DNA of 64,000 nucleotides from assembly GCA_900104855.1 (NCBI GenBank), contig FNSS01000001.1:5208001-5272000 (forward strand), in the 5' to 3' direction. The translations under genes and the position numbers were made by a program. Every line of letters starts with the position of its first letter. The first letter of the stretch is position 1. This DNA is from Rhizobiales bacterium GAS188 (lineage in GTDB: Bacteria > Pseudomonadota > Alphaproteobacteria > Rhizobiales > Beijerinckiaceae). This document shows positions 7,922 through 15,968 of the stretch, one piece after another. Below the pieces are notes generated by a model. That model saw nothing but the letters and a program-made list of their open reading frames with translations, searched no databases and had not been told where the DNA came from.

Positions 7922-9214
7922 ATGATGTTGACTTCTCGGCGCATGGCGATCGCCGCAGGATTTCTCGCCTTCAGCGCCTTGGGCGCGGCGCAGCCCGCCA
8001 GGGCGCAGGAGCTTGTCTTCCTGTCGACGCAGCTTCGCCCCATCGAAGAGGCGCAGAAGGTGCGCGATATCCTTCTCAAGGGCGCACCCAAGACCAGCTT
8101 CATCGTCGATGAGCCTTCCGCCTTCGCGGTGCGCATGCAAGCCGAGCACGATGCCGGCAAGCACACGATCAGCGTCGTCGGTGCCTTGCATGGCGAGCTG
8201 CAGCCGCTGGTGCCGCTCGGCGCGCTCGATGCCGTCGATGATGTCGCAGAGGCCGTCAAGGCGCGCGGCATCCCGGCGAAGCTGATGGAACTCGGCAAGT
8301 TCGGCGGCCAAAACCAGCTCTACATCCCCTGGATGCAGGCGACCTATGTGCTGGTCGTGAAGAAGGAGGCCATGCCCTTCCTGCCGGCCGGCGCCGATAT
8401 CAATGCGTTGACCTATGACCAGCTGGCGCAATGGGCGAAGGCGATCGCCGACAAGACCGGGCAGCGGCGGCTCGGCTTTCCGGCTGGGCCGAAGGGCCTC
8501 TTCGCGCGCTTCCTGCAGGGCTATCTGTATCCGTCCTACACGGCGTCCTCGGTCACCGAGTTCCGCTCGCCCGAGGCCGAGAAGATGTGGACGGATTTCA
8601 AGGCGCTCTGGGCGAGCGTCAATCCCAATTCGACGAGCTACGACTTCATGCAGGATCCGCTGCAGGCGGGTGAAGTCTGGATCGCCTGGGACCATATCTC
8701 GCGCTTCAAGGATGCCTTGCAGGCCTCGCCCGGCGACTACCAGGTGGTGCCGCCGCCCGCCGGCCCGAAGGGGCGCGCCTATATGCCGGTCATCGTCGGG
8801 CTCGGCATCGTCAAGGGTGCGCCCGACCGCGCCGGCGCCGCGGCGGTCATCGCGCATCTGGAAAAGCCGGAGACGCAGATCATCACCGCGGCCGAGACCG
8901 GTTTCTTCCCGGTCGTCGAGGCGAAGCTGCCGGCCGATCTCTCGCCCGGCATCAAGCTTCTCGCTGAAGGCGTCGCCAAGACGCAGACCGCCAAGGACGC
9001 CCTCGCCGTGCTGCTCCCGGTCGGGATCGGCGACAAGGGCGGCGAGTTCAACAAGGTCTTCACCGACTCATTCCAGAGGATCGTGCTGCGCGGCGAGCCG
9101 GTGCGCGCCACGCTCGATGCGGAGGCTGCCGTGATGCGCGACATCATCGCGGCGACCAAGGCGCCGTGCTGGGCGCCCGACAAGCCGAGCAACGGCCCCT
9201 GCCCGGTGAATTGA
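7922..9214 (+). CDS. Sugar-type ABC importer, substrate-binding protein
   Basis: About 430 residues. The start is ATG 7922 (or 7925) because GGGAGGA ends 1-4 nt before; the ATG at 7910 overlaps that ribosome site. A Sec signal peptide is followed by ARAQELVFLS. The mature protein has the family-1 solute-binding pattern: WMQATYVLVVKKEAMPFLP, DPLQAGEVWIAWDHISRFKD and a late AAETGFFPVVEAKLP. It captures substrate in the periplasm for the two permeases and ATPase that follow. The downstream GH63/MGH1-like glycosidase suggests a glycoside substrate. Confidence 0.9.
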   Translation: MMLTSRRMAIAAGFLAFSALGAAQPARAQELVFLSTQLRPIEEAQKVRDILLKGAPKTSFIVDEPSAFAVRMQAEHDAGKHTISVVGALHGELQPLVPLGALDAVDDVAEAVKARGIPAKLMELGKFGGQNQLYIPWMQATYVLVVKKEAMPFLPAGADINALTYDQLAQWAKAIADKTGQRRLGFPAGPKGLFARFLQGYLYPSYTASSVTEFRSPEAEKMWTDFKALWASVNPNSTSYDFMQDPLQAGEVWIAWDHISRFKDALQASPGDYQVVPPPAGPKGRAYMPVIVGLGIVKGAPDRAGAAAVIAHLEKPETQIITAAETGFFPVVEAKLPADLSPGIKLLAEGVAKTQTAKDALAVLLPVGIGDKGGEFNKVFTDSFQRIVLRGEPVRATLDAEAAVMRDIIAATKAPCWAPDKPSNGPCPVN

Positions 9215-9251
9215 CCTCATCGACAGGCCGCAACCTCTCGAGGAGATCTCG

Positions 9252-10151
9252 ATGAGCTCGATCACTTCGGTGCAGAAGCGGGGCAGGGCCAAGGCCGAGT
9301 TCAAGGTAAGAGCCGAGCTCTTGCCCTATCTCCTCATCGCGCCCGCGATCTGCTTCCTGGCGATCTTCTTCCTGGTGCCCTTCGCCCAGACGATCGCCCT
9401 GTCCTTTACGACAGGCGGGGCATGGTCCTTCGGCAATTATGCGCGCATGGCGGGCGATCTGAATTTCGCGACCGCCATCCGCGACACCTTCATGCTGGTG
9501 ATCGCCGTCATTCCCCTGCAGGTCGCCCTGGCGCTCGCCATGGGCATGATGCTGCAGAAGCTGACGCGCGGCCGCGATATCGTCCTGTGGGTCTGGACCA
9601 TTCCGCTCGGCGTCTCCGACCTTGCGGCCGGCCTCGTCTGGCTCGCGATCCTGCAGAATTCCGGCTATCTCAACAGCGCCCTCTTCAAGCTCGGCCTGAT
9701 CGCAGGACCGACGGCCTGGCTCAATGCCGAGACCCCGGTGACGCTGTTCATCGGCGTGGTGCTGGCCGAGATGTGGCGCGCCACCGCCATCGTCCTCGTC
9801 ATCCTGGTCGCAGGCCTGCAGCTCATCCCCAAGGAATTCGGCGAGGCCGCCGACATCTTCGGCGCGACGCCCTGGACCAAGTTCCGGCGCATCACCTTGC
9901 CGTTGCTGAAGCCCTCCCTGCAATCGGCGCTGATCTTGCGCACCGTGCTGGCCTTCGAAGTCTTCGCCGTCGTCTATGCGCTCGGAGGGCGGAACTTCCC
10001 GGTGATCACCGGCGAGGCCTTCCTGTGGCAGAACGAGAACCAGAATTACGGGGTCGCTGCCGCTTATGCGGTGCTGATCATGGCGATCTCGCTCGCCGCC
10101 ACCTTCATCTATCTCAAGGCGCTGCGCACCCGTCCGGAAACACTGCCATGA
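9252..10151 (+). CDS. Sugar-type ABC importer, permease (MalF-like)
   Basis: 299 residues with six predicted membrane helices, the first at about LPYLLIAPAICFLAIFFLVP. The cytoplasmic EAA loop (EFGEAADIFGA...ITLPLL) that docks onto the ATPase is present near residues 195-220. It pairs with the next permease to form the translocation path. The gene lies 37 nt after the binding-protein gene; its stop TGA overlaps the first ATG of a tandem repeat (10148-10189) leading into the second permease gene. Confidence 0.93.
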   Translation: MSSITSVQKRGRAKAEFKVRAELLPYLLIAPAICFLAIFFLVPFAQTIALSFTTGGAWSFGNYARMAGDLNFATAIRDTFMLVIAVIPLQVALALAMGMMLQKLTRGRDIVLWVWTIPLGVSDLAAGLVWLAILQNSGYLNSALFKLGLIAGPTAWLNAETPVTLFIGVVLAEMWRATAIVLVILVAGLQLIPKEFGEAADIFGATPWTKFRRITLPLLKPSLQSALILRTVLAFEVFAVVYALGGRNFPVITGEAFLWQNENQNYGVAAAYAVLIMAISLAATFIYLKALRTRPETLP

Positions 10152-10189
10152 AGACGCAGCCATGAAGACGCAGCCATGAAGACGCAGCC
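10148..10189 (+). repeat. Three tandem 14-bp repeats, each a five-codon minicistron
   Basis: ATGAAGACGCAGCC repeats exactly at 10148, 10162 and 10176; the next gene starts ATGAAG at 10190. Each unit can be read as Met-Lys-Thr-Gln-Pro-stop, its TGA overlapping the next unit's ATG (ATGA). The first ATG also overlaps the stop of the upstream permease. This could be a chain of translational coupling or simply slippage-generated repeats. Confidence 0.85.
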
Positions 10190-10996
10190 ATGAAGGGACC
10201 CCGCAAATTCCTGCTGATCAGCGGCGTCGTCGCGCTATGCGCCTGGATCCTCGTGCCGATCTACCTCATCGGGCTCGGCGCCTTCGGCGGCCGCGCCGGC
10301 GTCTTCAAATGGCCGAAGAGCATCTGGCCGAGCGATGCCTCGCTCGACGCGCTCCTCTCCTTCCTGAGGATCGAGGGCGTCTGGCAGGCGGCCTTGAATT
10401 CGCTGATCGCTGCCGGGCTGACGATGTTCCTGTCGATCGCGCTCGGCCTGCCGGCCGGCTACGCACTCGCCCGCTATCCCTTCAAAGGCGCGGACGCCTT
10501 CCGCCTGATGCTGCTCATGACGCGTGCCTTCCCGCTGGCGATCCTCGCCTTGCCACTCACCGTCGTCTTCATCCGTGTCGGGCTCTACGACACGCCGGTC
10601 GGCGTGGCGCTGGTGCACACGGCGCTGGCGCTGCCCTTCGCGGCGCTGATCTCGGCGAGCCTGTTTGCCGGCATCCCGCGCGAATTCGAGGAAGCGGCCT
10701 GGGTGTTCGGCTGCTCGCGCCTGCAGGCCTTCCGTCGCATCGTGCTGCCGCTGGCGCTGCCCGGCATCGCGGCTGCCGCCATCTTCGCTTTCGTGATCTC
10801 CTGGAACGAAGTCTTCGCCGCCTCGGTGCTGACCGTCACGCATCGCACGCTCACGGCCTATCTGCTCACGGTGCTCGCCGAGTCGCCGCTCCATTACCGT
10901 TTCGCGGGCGGTTTCATCCTGATCGTCCCGTCCGTCCTCTTCATCTTCGCGGTGCGCAAATATCTCTTCGCCATGTGGGGCGTCTCGAACCGCTGA
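10190..10996 (+). CDS. Sugar-type ABC importer, permease (MalG-like)
   Basis: 268 residues from ATG 10190, the only ATG of the repeated series that opens into the long frame. Six membrane helices are predicted, with the EAA loop FEEAAWVFGCSRLQAFRRIV...LPLALPG about 80 residues from the end, as usual for MalG-type subunits. No convincing Shine-Dalgarno site is visible, so translation probably depends on coupling through the preceding ATGA repeats. It partners with the MalF-like permease and is followed after 12 nt by the ATPase gene. Confidence 0.93.
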   Translation: MKGPRKFLLISGVVALCAWILVPIYLIGLGAFGGRAGVFKWPKSIWPSDASLDALLSFLRIEGVWQAALNSLIAAGLTMFLSIALGLPAGYALARYPFKGADAFRLMLLMTRAFPLAILALPLTVVFIRVGLYDTPVGVALVHTALALPFAALISASLFAGIPREFEEAAWVFGCSRLQAFRRIVLPLALPGIAAAAIFAFVISWNEVFAASVLTVTHRTLTAYLLTVLAESPLHYRFAGGFILIVPSVLFIFAVRKYLFAMWGVSNR

Positions 10997-11008
10997 ACGG
11001 AGCAAGCC

Positions 11009-12058
11009 ATGTCGGGTATCCTCATCGACAAGATCGAGAAGGCCTATGGCGCCGTGACGGCGCTCGCCGATATCACATTGGATGTGGCCGATGGCGAGTT
11101 CATCGCGCTGCTCGGGCCCTCGGGCTGCGGCAAGACCACGCTGTTGCGCATCATGGCGGGGCTCGAGACGCAGAGCGCCGGCCGGGTGCTGATCGGCGGG
11201 CGCGACGTCTCCGCCCTCAAGCCCGCCCAGCGCGGCCTCGCCATGGTGTTCCAGAACTACGCGGTCTTTCCCCATATGACGGTCTACGACAATGTCGGCT
11301 TCGGCCTCGCCATGCAGGCGAAGCCCAAGGAGGTCATCGCCAGGCAGGTGCAGAAGGCGGCTTCGCTCCTGCATATCGAACCTTATCTCGAGCGCTATCC
11401 GGCCAAGCTCTCGGGCGGGCAGCGCCAGCGGGTCGCGGTGGCGCGGGCACTGGCGGTCGAGCCGGCCGTGCTGCTGATGGACGAGCCGCTCTCCAATCTC
11501 GACGCGCTGCTGCGGCTCGAGATGCGCGCCGAGCTGAAGAGCGTGCTGCAGCAGGCCGGCACGACGACGATCTATGTGACGCATGACCAGATGGAGGCCA
11601 TGGGATTGGCCGACCGCATCGCCGTGATGCATGGCGGGCGCATCGTGCAATGCGATACGCCGACCCAGGTCTATTCGCGGCCGGCGACGGCTTTTGTCGG
11701 CGGCTTCGTCGGCTCGCCGCCGATGAATTTCCTCGATGTCGACGCCCCCGAACGGCGGCTGGCCCTGCAGGGCCTCAACTTCGCCCCGCCTTCATCCGGC
11801 TCCCTGCAACTCGGCTTTCGCGGCGAGGACGTGAGGCTCGGCGAGGGCGGCTCGGGCCTTCCCTTCACGGTCAACGTTGCCGAGCCGATGGGCTCGCATC
11901 TGTTGCTGACCGGCACGGTCTGGGACACCAAGGTGCGCATCGTGGCGCCGCCTCAGCTTGCCGCCAAGCCTGGCGAGCGGCTCGGCCTTACGCTCGAACC
12001 GGCGCGCGCCGTGTGGATGAACGGCGAGACGGGCCTCGCGATCGGAGCTGCGGCGTGA
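11009..12058 (+). CDS. Sugar-type ABC importer, ATPase (MalK/UgpC-like)
   Basis: 349 residues. The nucleotide-binding domain carries Walker A GPSGCGKTT (36-44), a Q-loop (MVFQNYAVFPHM), signature LSGGQRQRV, Walker B VLLMDEP and switch histidine VTHDQMEAM. A C-terminal TOBE/OB regulatory region of about 110 residues (GFRGEDVRLGEGG) marks the MalK/UgpC class. It powers the importer encoded just upstream. It may also serve the second sugar importer at 50190-53320, which has no ATPase gene. The stop overlaps the following GTG by 4 nt. Confidence 0.95.
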   Translation: MSGILIDKIEKAYGAVTALADITLDVADGEFIALLGPSGCGKTTLLRIMAGLETQSAGRVLIGGRDVSALKPAQRGLAMVFQNYAVFPHMTVYDNVGFGLAMQAKPKEVIARQVQKAASLLHIEPYLERYPAKLSGGQRQRVAVARALAVEPAVLLMDEPLSNLDALLRLEMRAELKSVLQQAGTTTIYVTHDQMEAMGLADRIAVMHGGRIVQCDTPTQVYSRPATAFVGGFVGSPPMNFLDVDAPERRLALQGLNFAPPSSGSLQLGFRGEDVRLGEGGSGLPFTVNVAEPMGSHLLLTGTVWDTKVRIVAPPQLAAKPGERLGLTLEPARAVWMNGETGLAIGAAA

Positions 12059-13365
12059 GTGTTTCTTCCGATCTCGACCGCCTGGCCCACGATACCCTGG
12101 TCGGCAATGACCGGGGCGGCTACACGGTGCCGAATGCCAAGGTCTACCCGTTCCAGTGGAATTGGGATTCGGCCTTCGTGGCCATGGGCTTTGCGGTCTT
12201 CGACGAAGACAGGGCCTGGCGCGAGCTCGAAACCCTGTTCCTCGGCCAATGGGCTGACGGCATGGTGCCGAGCATCGTCTTCCACAAGCCCGATCCCGGC
12301 TATTACCCAGGCCCCACGGTCTGGGGCACCGCGCATGAGCCGCCGACGACAGGCATTTCCCAGCCGCCGGTCGCGGCGACCGCCGCACGCGCCGTCTTCG
12401 AAGCTTCGCGCGACAAGGCGGGTGCCGAGGCCCGCCTGCGCGCTCTGTTTCCGCGTCTGTTCGCCTCGCATCGCTGGTGGCACGAGACGCGCGATCCCGA
12501 TGCGACGGGCCTCGTCACCGTGGTCCATCCCTGGGAAACGGGCCGAGACAACTCGCCCGAATGGGATGAGCCCCTCGCGCGAGTCACGCCGCTTCGCGAC
12601 GTCTCGGCGCTGCGCAAGGACAAGACGCATGTCAACGCCGCCGAACGGCCGACCGACGATTTCTACAACCGCGTCATGAGGCTTGTCGACGAGGCGAAGG
12701 CCCTGGGATGGCAAGGCGAGCGTGTGGCGCGCACCCTCTCATTCCGCGTCTGCGATATCGGCGTGCAGTCGATCCTGATGCGCGCCGACCGCGATCTCCT
12801 CGCCCTGGCGCACCATCTCGGCCATGACGCCGAAGCGGCAAAGCTGCAGGGCTGGATCGAGCGCGCCATGCGCGGCTTCGACAAGCTGCGCCATGACGAT
12901 GGCAGCTTCCGTTCGCTCGACCTGGTCTCGGGTCTGCTGGCGCCGGTCGCGACCTCGGGCTCCTTCCTGCCGCTTTATGCGCGCGCCTGCACCAAGGCGG
13001 ATGCCGATCGGCTGGCGCAAATCCTCACCGAGTGGTCGGCGAAAGCCGTCTATGCGGTGCCGAGCACCTCACCTGATGCCGCGGCCTTCGATCCCGTGAG
13101 CTATTGGCGCGGCCCGGTCTGGCTCGTCGTCAACCGCCTGATCGCCGACGGCTTCGCCGCCTATGGACATGGGGAGGTTGCGGAGCGCATCCGCGGCGAT
13201 GCGCGCCGCCTCGCCGAGGCGCATGGCCTGCGCGAATATTTCGACCCGCGCAATGGCGCAGGTCTCGGCGGCAGGGATTTCTCCTGGAGCGCTGCCGTGT
13301 GGCTGTCATGGCTCAGCGCCTCGCGCGACGATGTGGCGGGGCGGGATCTCGTGACGCCGGAGTGA
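12055..13365 (+). CDS. GH63/MGH1-like glycoside hydrolase
   Basis: 436 residues from GTG 12055, overlapping the ATPase stop by 4 nt (GTGA), so translation is coupled; the frame is open upstream only as a shadow. Family marks are FQWNWDSAFVAMG at the start of the (alpha/alpha)6 barrel, HPWETGRDNSPEWD and SYWRGPVWLVVNRLI near the C-terminal acid site. No signal peptide is present, so it acts in the cytoplasm on an imported glycoside. MGH1-type relatives cleave mannosyl- or glucosylglycerate; that substrate is plausible but not proven here. It closes the LacI-ABC operon. Confidence 0.85.
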   Translation: MSVSSDLDRLAHDTLVGNDRGGYTVPNAKVYPFQWNWDSAFVAMGFAVFDEDRAWRELETLFLGQWADGMVPSIVFHKPDPGYYPGPTVWGTAHEPPTTGISQPPVAATAARAVFEASRDKAGAEARLRALFPRLFASHRWWHETRDPDATGLVTVVHPWETGRDNSPEWDEPLARVTPLRDVSALRKDKTHVNAAERPTDDFYNRVMRLVDEAKALGWQGERVARTLSFRVCDIGVQSILMRADRDLLALAHHLGHDAEAAKLQGWIERAMRGFDKLRHDDGSFRSLDLVSGLLAPVATSGSFLPLYARACTKADADRLAQILTEWSAKAVYAVPSTSPDAAAFDPVSYWRGPVWLVVNRLIADGFAAYGHGEVAERIRGDARRLAEAHGLREYFDPRNGAGLGGRDFSWSAAVWLSWLSASRDDVAGRDLVTPE

Positions 13366-13406
13366 TGGTCAGGGCGAGCATCCAGAAACGCGGGCCGCAG
13401 CAACCC

Positions 13407-13814
13407 TCATGCCGCCCAATCCGTGACAATTAGCCCTGGCACGCGCTCGAACTCGCGGCGATTGGCCGTCACCAGCGTCGCGCGCCGGCTGCGGGCCTGC
13501 GCGGCGATGAGATAATCGTAATGGCCTATGGGCGTGCCTCGGCTTTCCAGATGGGCGCGTATATCGCCCGCATGGCGGGCATCTTCCTGCTCGAAGGGGA
13601 CGATCCCGATTCCGGACGCCAGAAACTCATCGAGAAGCTGCTCGGAGGCCTCACGGCGGTCGCTCTTCGCGTTGCCGTATCGCATTTCGTAAAGCGCAAT
13701 GACGGGCACGACGAGAGGCACGCGGGACCCGATATGCTCACTAAGGCGCGTCCGGATGATTGGATTACGTCCATTGATGGCGCCGATGACCACATTCGTA
13801 TCGAGACAGATCAT
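13407..13814 (-). CDS. vapC: VapC-type PIN-domain ribonuclease toxin
   Basis: 135 residues. PIN-domain acidic residues are in place: Asp5 (MICLDTN), Glu43 (YEMRYG), Asp100 (GHYDYLIAA) and Asn118 in TANRREFERVPGL. VapC toxins cleave RNA, often initiator tRNA or rRNA, when free of VapB. The start ATG overlaps the antitoxin stop by 4 nt (13811-13814), the usual arrangement for translational coupling. It is convergent with the glycosidase gene, with a 41-nt gap. Confidence 0.92.
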   Translation of the reverse strand: MICLDTNVVIGAINGRNPIIRTRLSEHIGSRVPLVVPVIALYEMRYGNAKSDRREASEQLLDEFLASGIGIVPFEQEDARHAGDIRAHLESRGTPIGHYDYLIAAQARSRRATLVTANRREFERVPGLIVTDWAA

Positions 13815-14116
13815 TCGTCGAAGAATTTTCGAGGGTCGGGCTCAGCCGGTGGATCGTCAGGCGGACCATCGGGAAAGAAGTCCTTGGCCCCCATGGCGTC
13901 CAGTTTTGCCCAAAAAGCCGTGAGATCGAAGGGCGGCTTTTCCATCGGCTCCAGAATGACCTTGTTGCCGACCCTGGTCACGCGCACCTCGGTGCCTTCG
14001 AACCGGAACTCCTTCGGCAGGCGCACGGCTTGACTACGGCCATGCATGAAGAGCTTGGCGGTCGAATTCTTGGCGGTCGGTTCGTTGACGGTCGGCTTCT
14101 TGGCGCTCGCTGTCAT
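13811..14116 (-). CDS. vapB: VapB-type antitoxin (AbrB/MazE fold)
   Basis: 101 residues from ATG 14116; the frame is open far upstream but only as an antisense shadow of the amidohydrolase. The N-terminal swapped-hairpin DNA-binding domain is clear (KLFMHGRSQAVRLPKEFRFE, then VRVTRVGNKVILEP). The acidic, proline-rich C-terminus (PDGPPDDPPAEPDP) is the likely toxin-wrapping segment. Before the AbrB fold is a low-complexity stretch PTVNEPTAKNSTAK, longer than in typical VapB. It binds VapC and, by inference, the 25-bp palindrome 17 nt upstream. Confidence 0.9.
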   Translation of the reverse strand: MTASAKKPTVNEPTAKNSTAKLFMHGRSQAVRLPKEFRFEGTEVRVTRVGNKVILEPMEKPPFDLTAFWAKLDAMGAKDFFPDGPPDDPPAEPDPRKFFDE

Positions 14117-14132
14117 GGCACCCCCAAAGCGG

Positions 14133-14157
14133 TGATATCTATCAAAGATAGATATCA
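14133..14157. promoter_or_regulatory. VapBC operator palindrome
   Basis: TGATATCTATC, a 3-nt spacer AAA, then GATAGATATCA form a perfect 11-bp inverted repeat. It lies 17 nt upstream of the vapB ATG and is AT-rich, where the promoter must be. VapB/VapBC complexes normally repress their own promoter through such sites. Confidence 0.75.
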
Positions 14158-14256
14158 TGAGCGCGTCCGTCAATTCCGTGTTCCGACGAGAGTCCGCGCC
14201 TTCAACGTTCCGCCGCGCTCGGCAAATTCTGGCGCGTCCATCATGTCGTCCCGCTC

Positions 14257-15963
14257 TCACCCATGCACGATCTTGCCGTCGACGATGGTGATGTCGGCCC
14301 GCAATGCCGGAATGGCGTCGGCCTCCATCGTCATCAGGTCCTGCGGCAGCACCACGAGATCGGCGCGCTTGCCGGGCTCGAGCGTCCCGAGCTCGTCCTC
14401 GCGCCTGCACAGTTGAGCGCCGCCGAAGCTCGCGCAGCGCAATGCTTCCTGCCGCGTCAGGCTCTGCGCGGGAGCGATGATCCGGCCGCAAGCTTCCGAC
14501 CGGCGCATCACCGCGTGGTGGATCGGCCCGAACAGGGTCGGGGGCAGGTTGTCGCTGCCGAAGGAGATCGGCACGCCGGCCTCGATCAGGCTGCGCAAGG
14601 GCACGATCTGGTCGGCCGCCGCGGCGCCGAGCCGGTCGAGATGGCGCCCGCCATCCTTGGCGATGTGGCGGTTGGTATGGGTGGTCACGGCGAGGCCGAG
14701 ATCGCGCACCTGACGGATGCGTTCGCGATCGAGGATGCTGATATGGCCCCACACCCAGCGCTGATCGTCGATCGGGATCGAGCGATGCACCTCGGCGAAC
14801 AGGTCGACGACGTTGGGCCAGATGTTGGCGACGCGGATCTTGTTGCGCGCCGCCTCGAGCAGCAATTCCCGTAGCGCCGAACGCGGCAGTGCTGCATCGT
14901 AGCAGAAGCCGGCCCAACCGGTCTGAGGCAGCGCCTTGGCCCGCGGCTCGCAGCAAGGCGCCTCACCCTCTTCGGCGAAGATGCCGTGCACATCGAGCCA
15001 ATGGTCGCCGAGGCCGCGCCCCGCCAGCCACTGGCACCAATGGCGCAGCATCTGCGCCACATCCTCACGCCCGCAGGTCGACCAGGCCGGGCTGAAGACG
15101 CGGCTGGCGCGCACGCTCGCTGCTTTCCGGGCGGCGAGCTCGCGATAGGCGGCGATCGTGTCCGGCGCAACGCCATGGCCTTCGAAGACGCAAGTCGTGC
15201 CGACCTCGTTATAGGCGCGCATCGAGCGCGCCAGCGCCTCGACGCGCTGCGGCCGCGAGAAATGCGGCGCCCGCGTGAGCAGCGTCAGCTCGGCGATGGG
15301 CATCTGCGTGCGCTCGATGAACACGCCGGTCGGCTCGCCCCGCTCGTCCTTCTCGATCGTGACCTCGGGCGCGGGTGGTGCCGTGTCGGGGCCGATGCCC
15401 GCAAGCGCCAGCGCCAGCGAGTTGGCGATGGAGATGAGGGGAGGCTTGTTGCGCCAATAGCCCCAGATCGGCCGGATATAGACGGGGTTGTGCGGGGCGG
15501 CCGCGTCGAGGTCATGGCGGTTCGGCCATCTTCCCTCGGCCAGGAGCTCCGGCATGCCCTCGTAATGCGGCGGATCGCCGAGCGGCATGGTGACGATCCA
15601 GGTGCCGGGCGCCGCGGAGGCCGCGAGCGCTGCGATGCGTTCCAGCAGCTCGCGAATGGAGCGCAGGCCAGCGAGCGAAGGCCAGACCGTCTTCAACCCC
15701 TCGCGGTCCATATGCGCGTGGCCGTCGATCAGGCCGGGGACGACGCAGCGCCCGGCGAGATCGATATGACGGCAGGTACCGCCGACCCGCGCCGTCACCT
15801 CGGTGAGGCTGCCGACCGCCAGGATCCGCCCATGCGCGAGCGCGATCGCCTCCGCAGTGGTGCCCGAGGCATCCGCGGTGTGCACCGGGCCGCCCGAGAT
15901 CAGAAGCGGCTGATCGGCATTGGCGGTTGCCTCGGCTTGCGTCATCGAGGATGGCGGCGCCAT
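14257..15963 (-). CDS. Amidohydrolase family protein (YtcJ-like)
   Basis: 568 residues from ATG 15963 (a second in-frame ATG lies at 15945). The metal-dependent hydrolase marks are PGLIDGHAHMD (His82, His84) after an N-terminal beta-sandwich, a later GTTCVFEGHG, SFGSDNLPP for the metal-binding aspartate and the C-terminal LGTLEPGKRADLVVLPQDL. YtcJ-like enzymes hydrolyse amides or cyclic C-N bonds; the substrate is unknown. It lies 5 nt after the amino-acid permease gene aapM, so it may process an imported amino-acid derivative. No signal peptide, so cytoplasmic. Confidence 0.9.
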   Translation of the reverse strand: MAPPSSMTQAEATANADQPLLISGGPVHTADASGTTAEAIALAHGRILAVGSLTEVTARVGGTCRHIDLAGRCVVPGLIDGHAHMDREGLKTVWPSLAGLRSIRELLERIAALAASAAPGTWIVTMPLGDPPHYEGMPELLAEGRWPNRHDLDAAAPHNPVYIRPIWGYWRNKPPLISIANSLALALAGIGPDTAPPAPEVTIEKDERGEPTGVFIERTQMPIAELTLLTRAPHFSRPQRVEALARSMRAYNEVGTTCVFEGHGVAPDTIAAYRELAARKAASVRASRVFSPAWSTCGREDVAQMLRHWCQWLAGRGLGDHWLDVHGIFAEEGEAPCCEPRAKALPQTGWAGFCYDAALPRSALRELLLEAARNKIRVANIWPNVVDLFAEVHRSIPIDDQRWVWGHISILDRERIRQVRDLGLAVTTHTNRHIAKDGGRHLDRLGAAAADQIVPLRSLIEAGVPISFGSDNLPPTLFGPIHHAVMRRSEACGRIIAPAQSLTRQEALRCASFGGAQLCRREDELGTLEPGKRADLVVLPQDLMTMEADAIPALRADITIVDGKIVHG

Positions 15964-15968
15964 GGCGC

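Noticed and set aside
9144-11650. Long minus-strand open frames opposite the sugar ABC genes
   Set aside because: They are mirror frames of strongly coding plus-strand genes in GC-rich DNA, rich in Arg, Gly, Asp and His without any family motif.
14117-14956. Upstream extension of the vapB frame
   Set aside because: The added part crosses the operator and runs antisense to the amidohydrolase; translation from ATG 14116 explains the protein.
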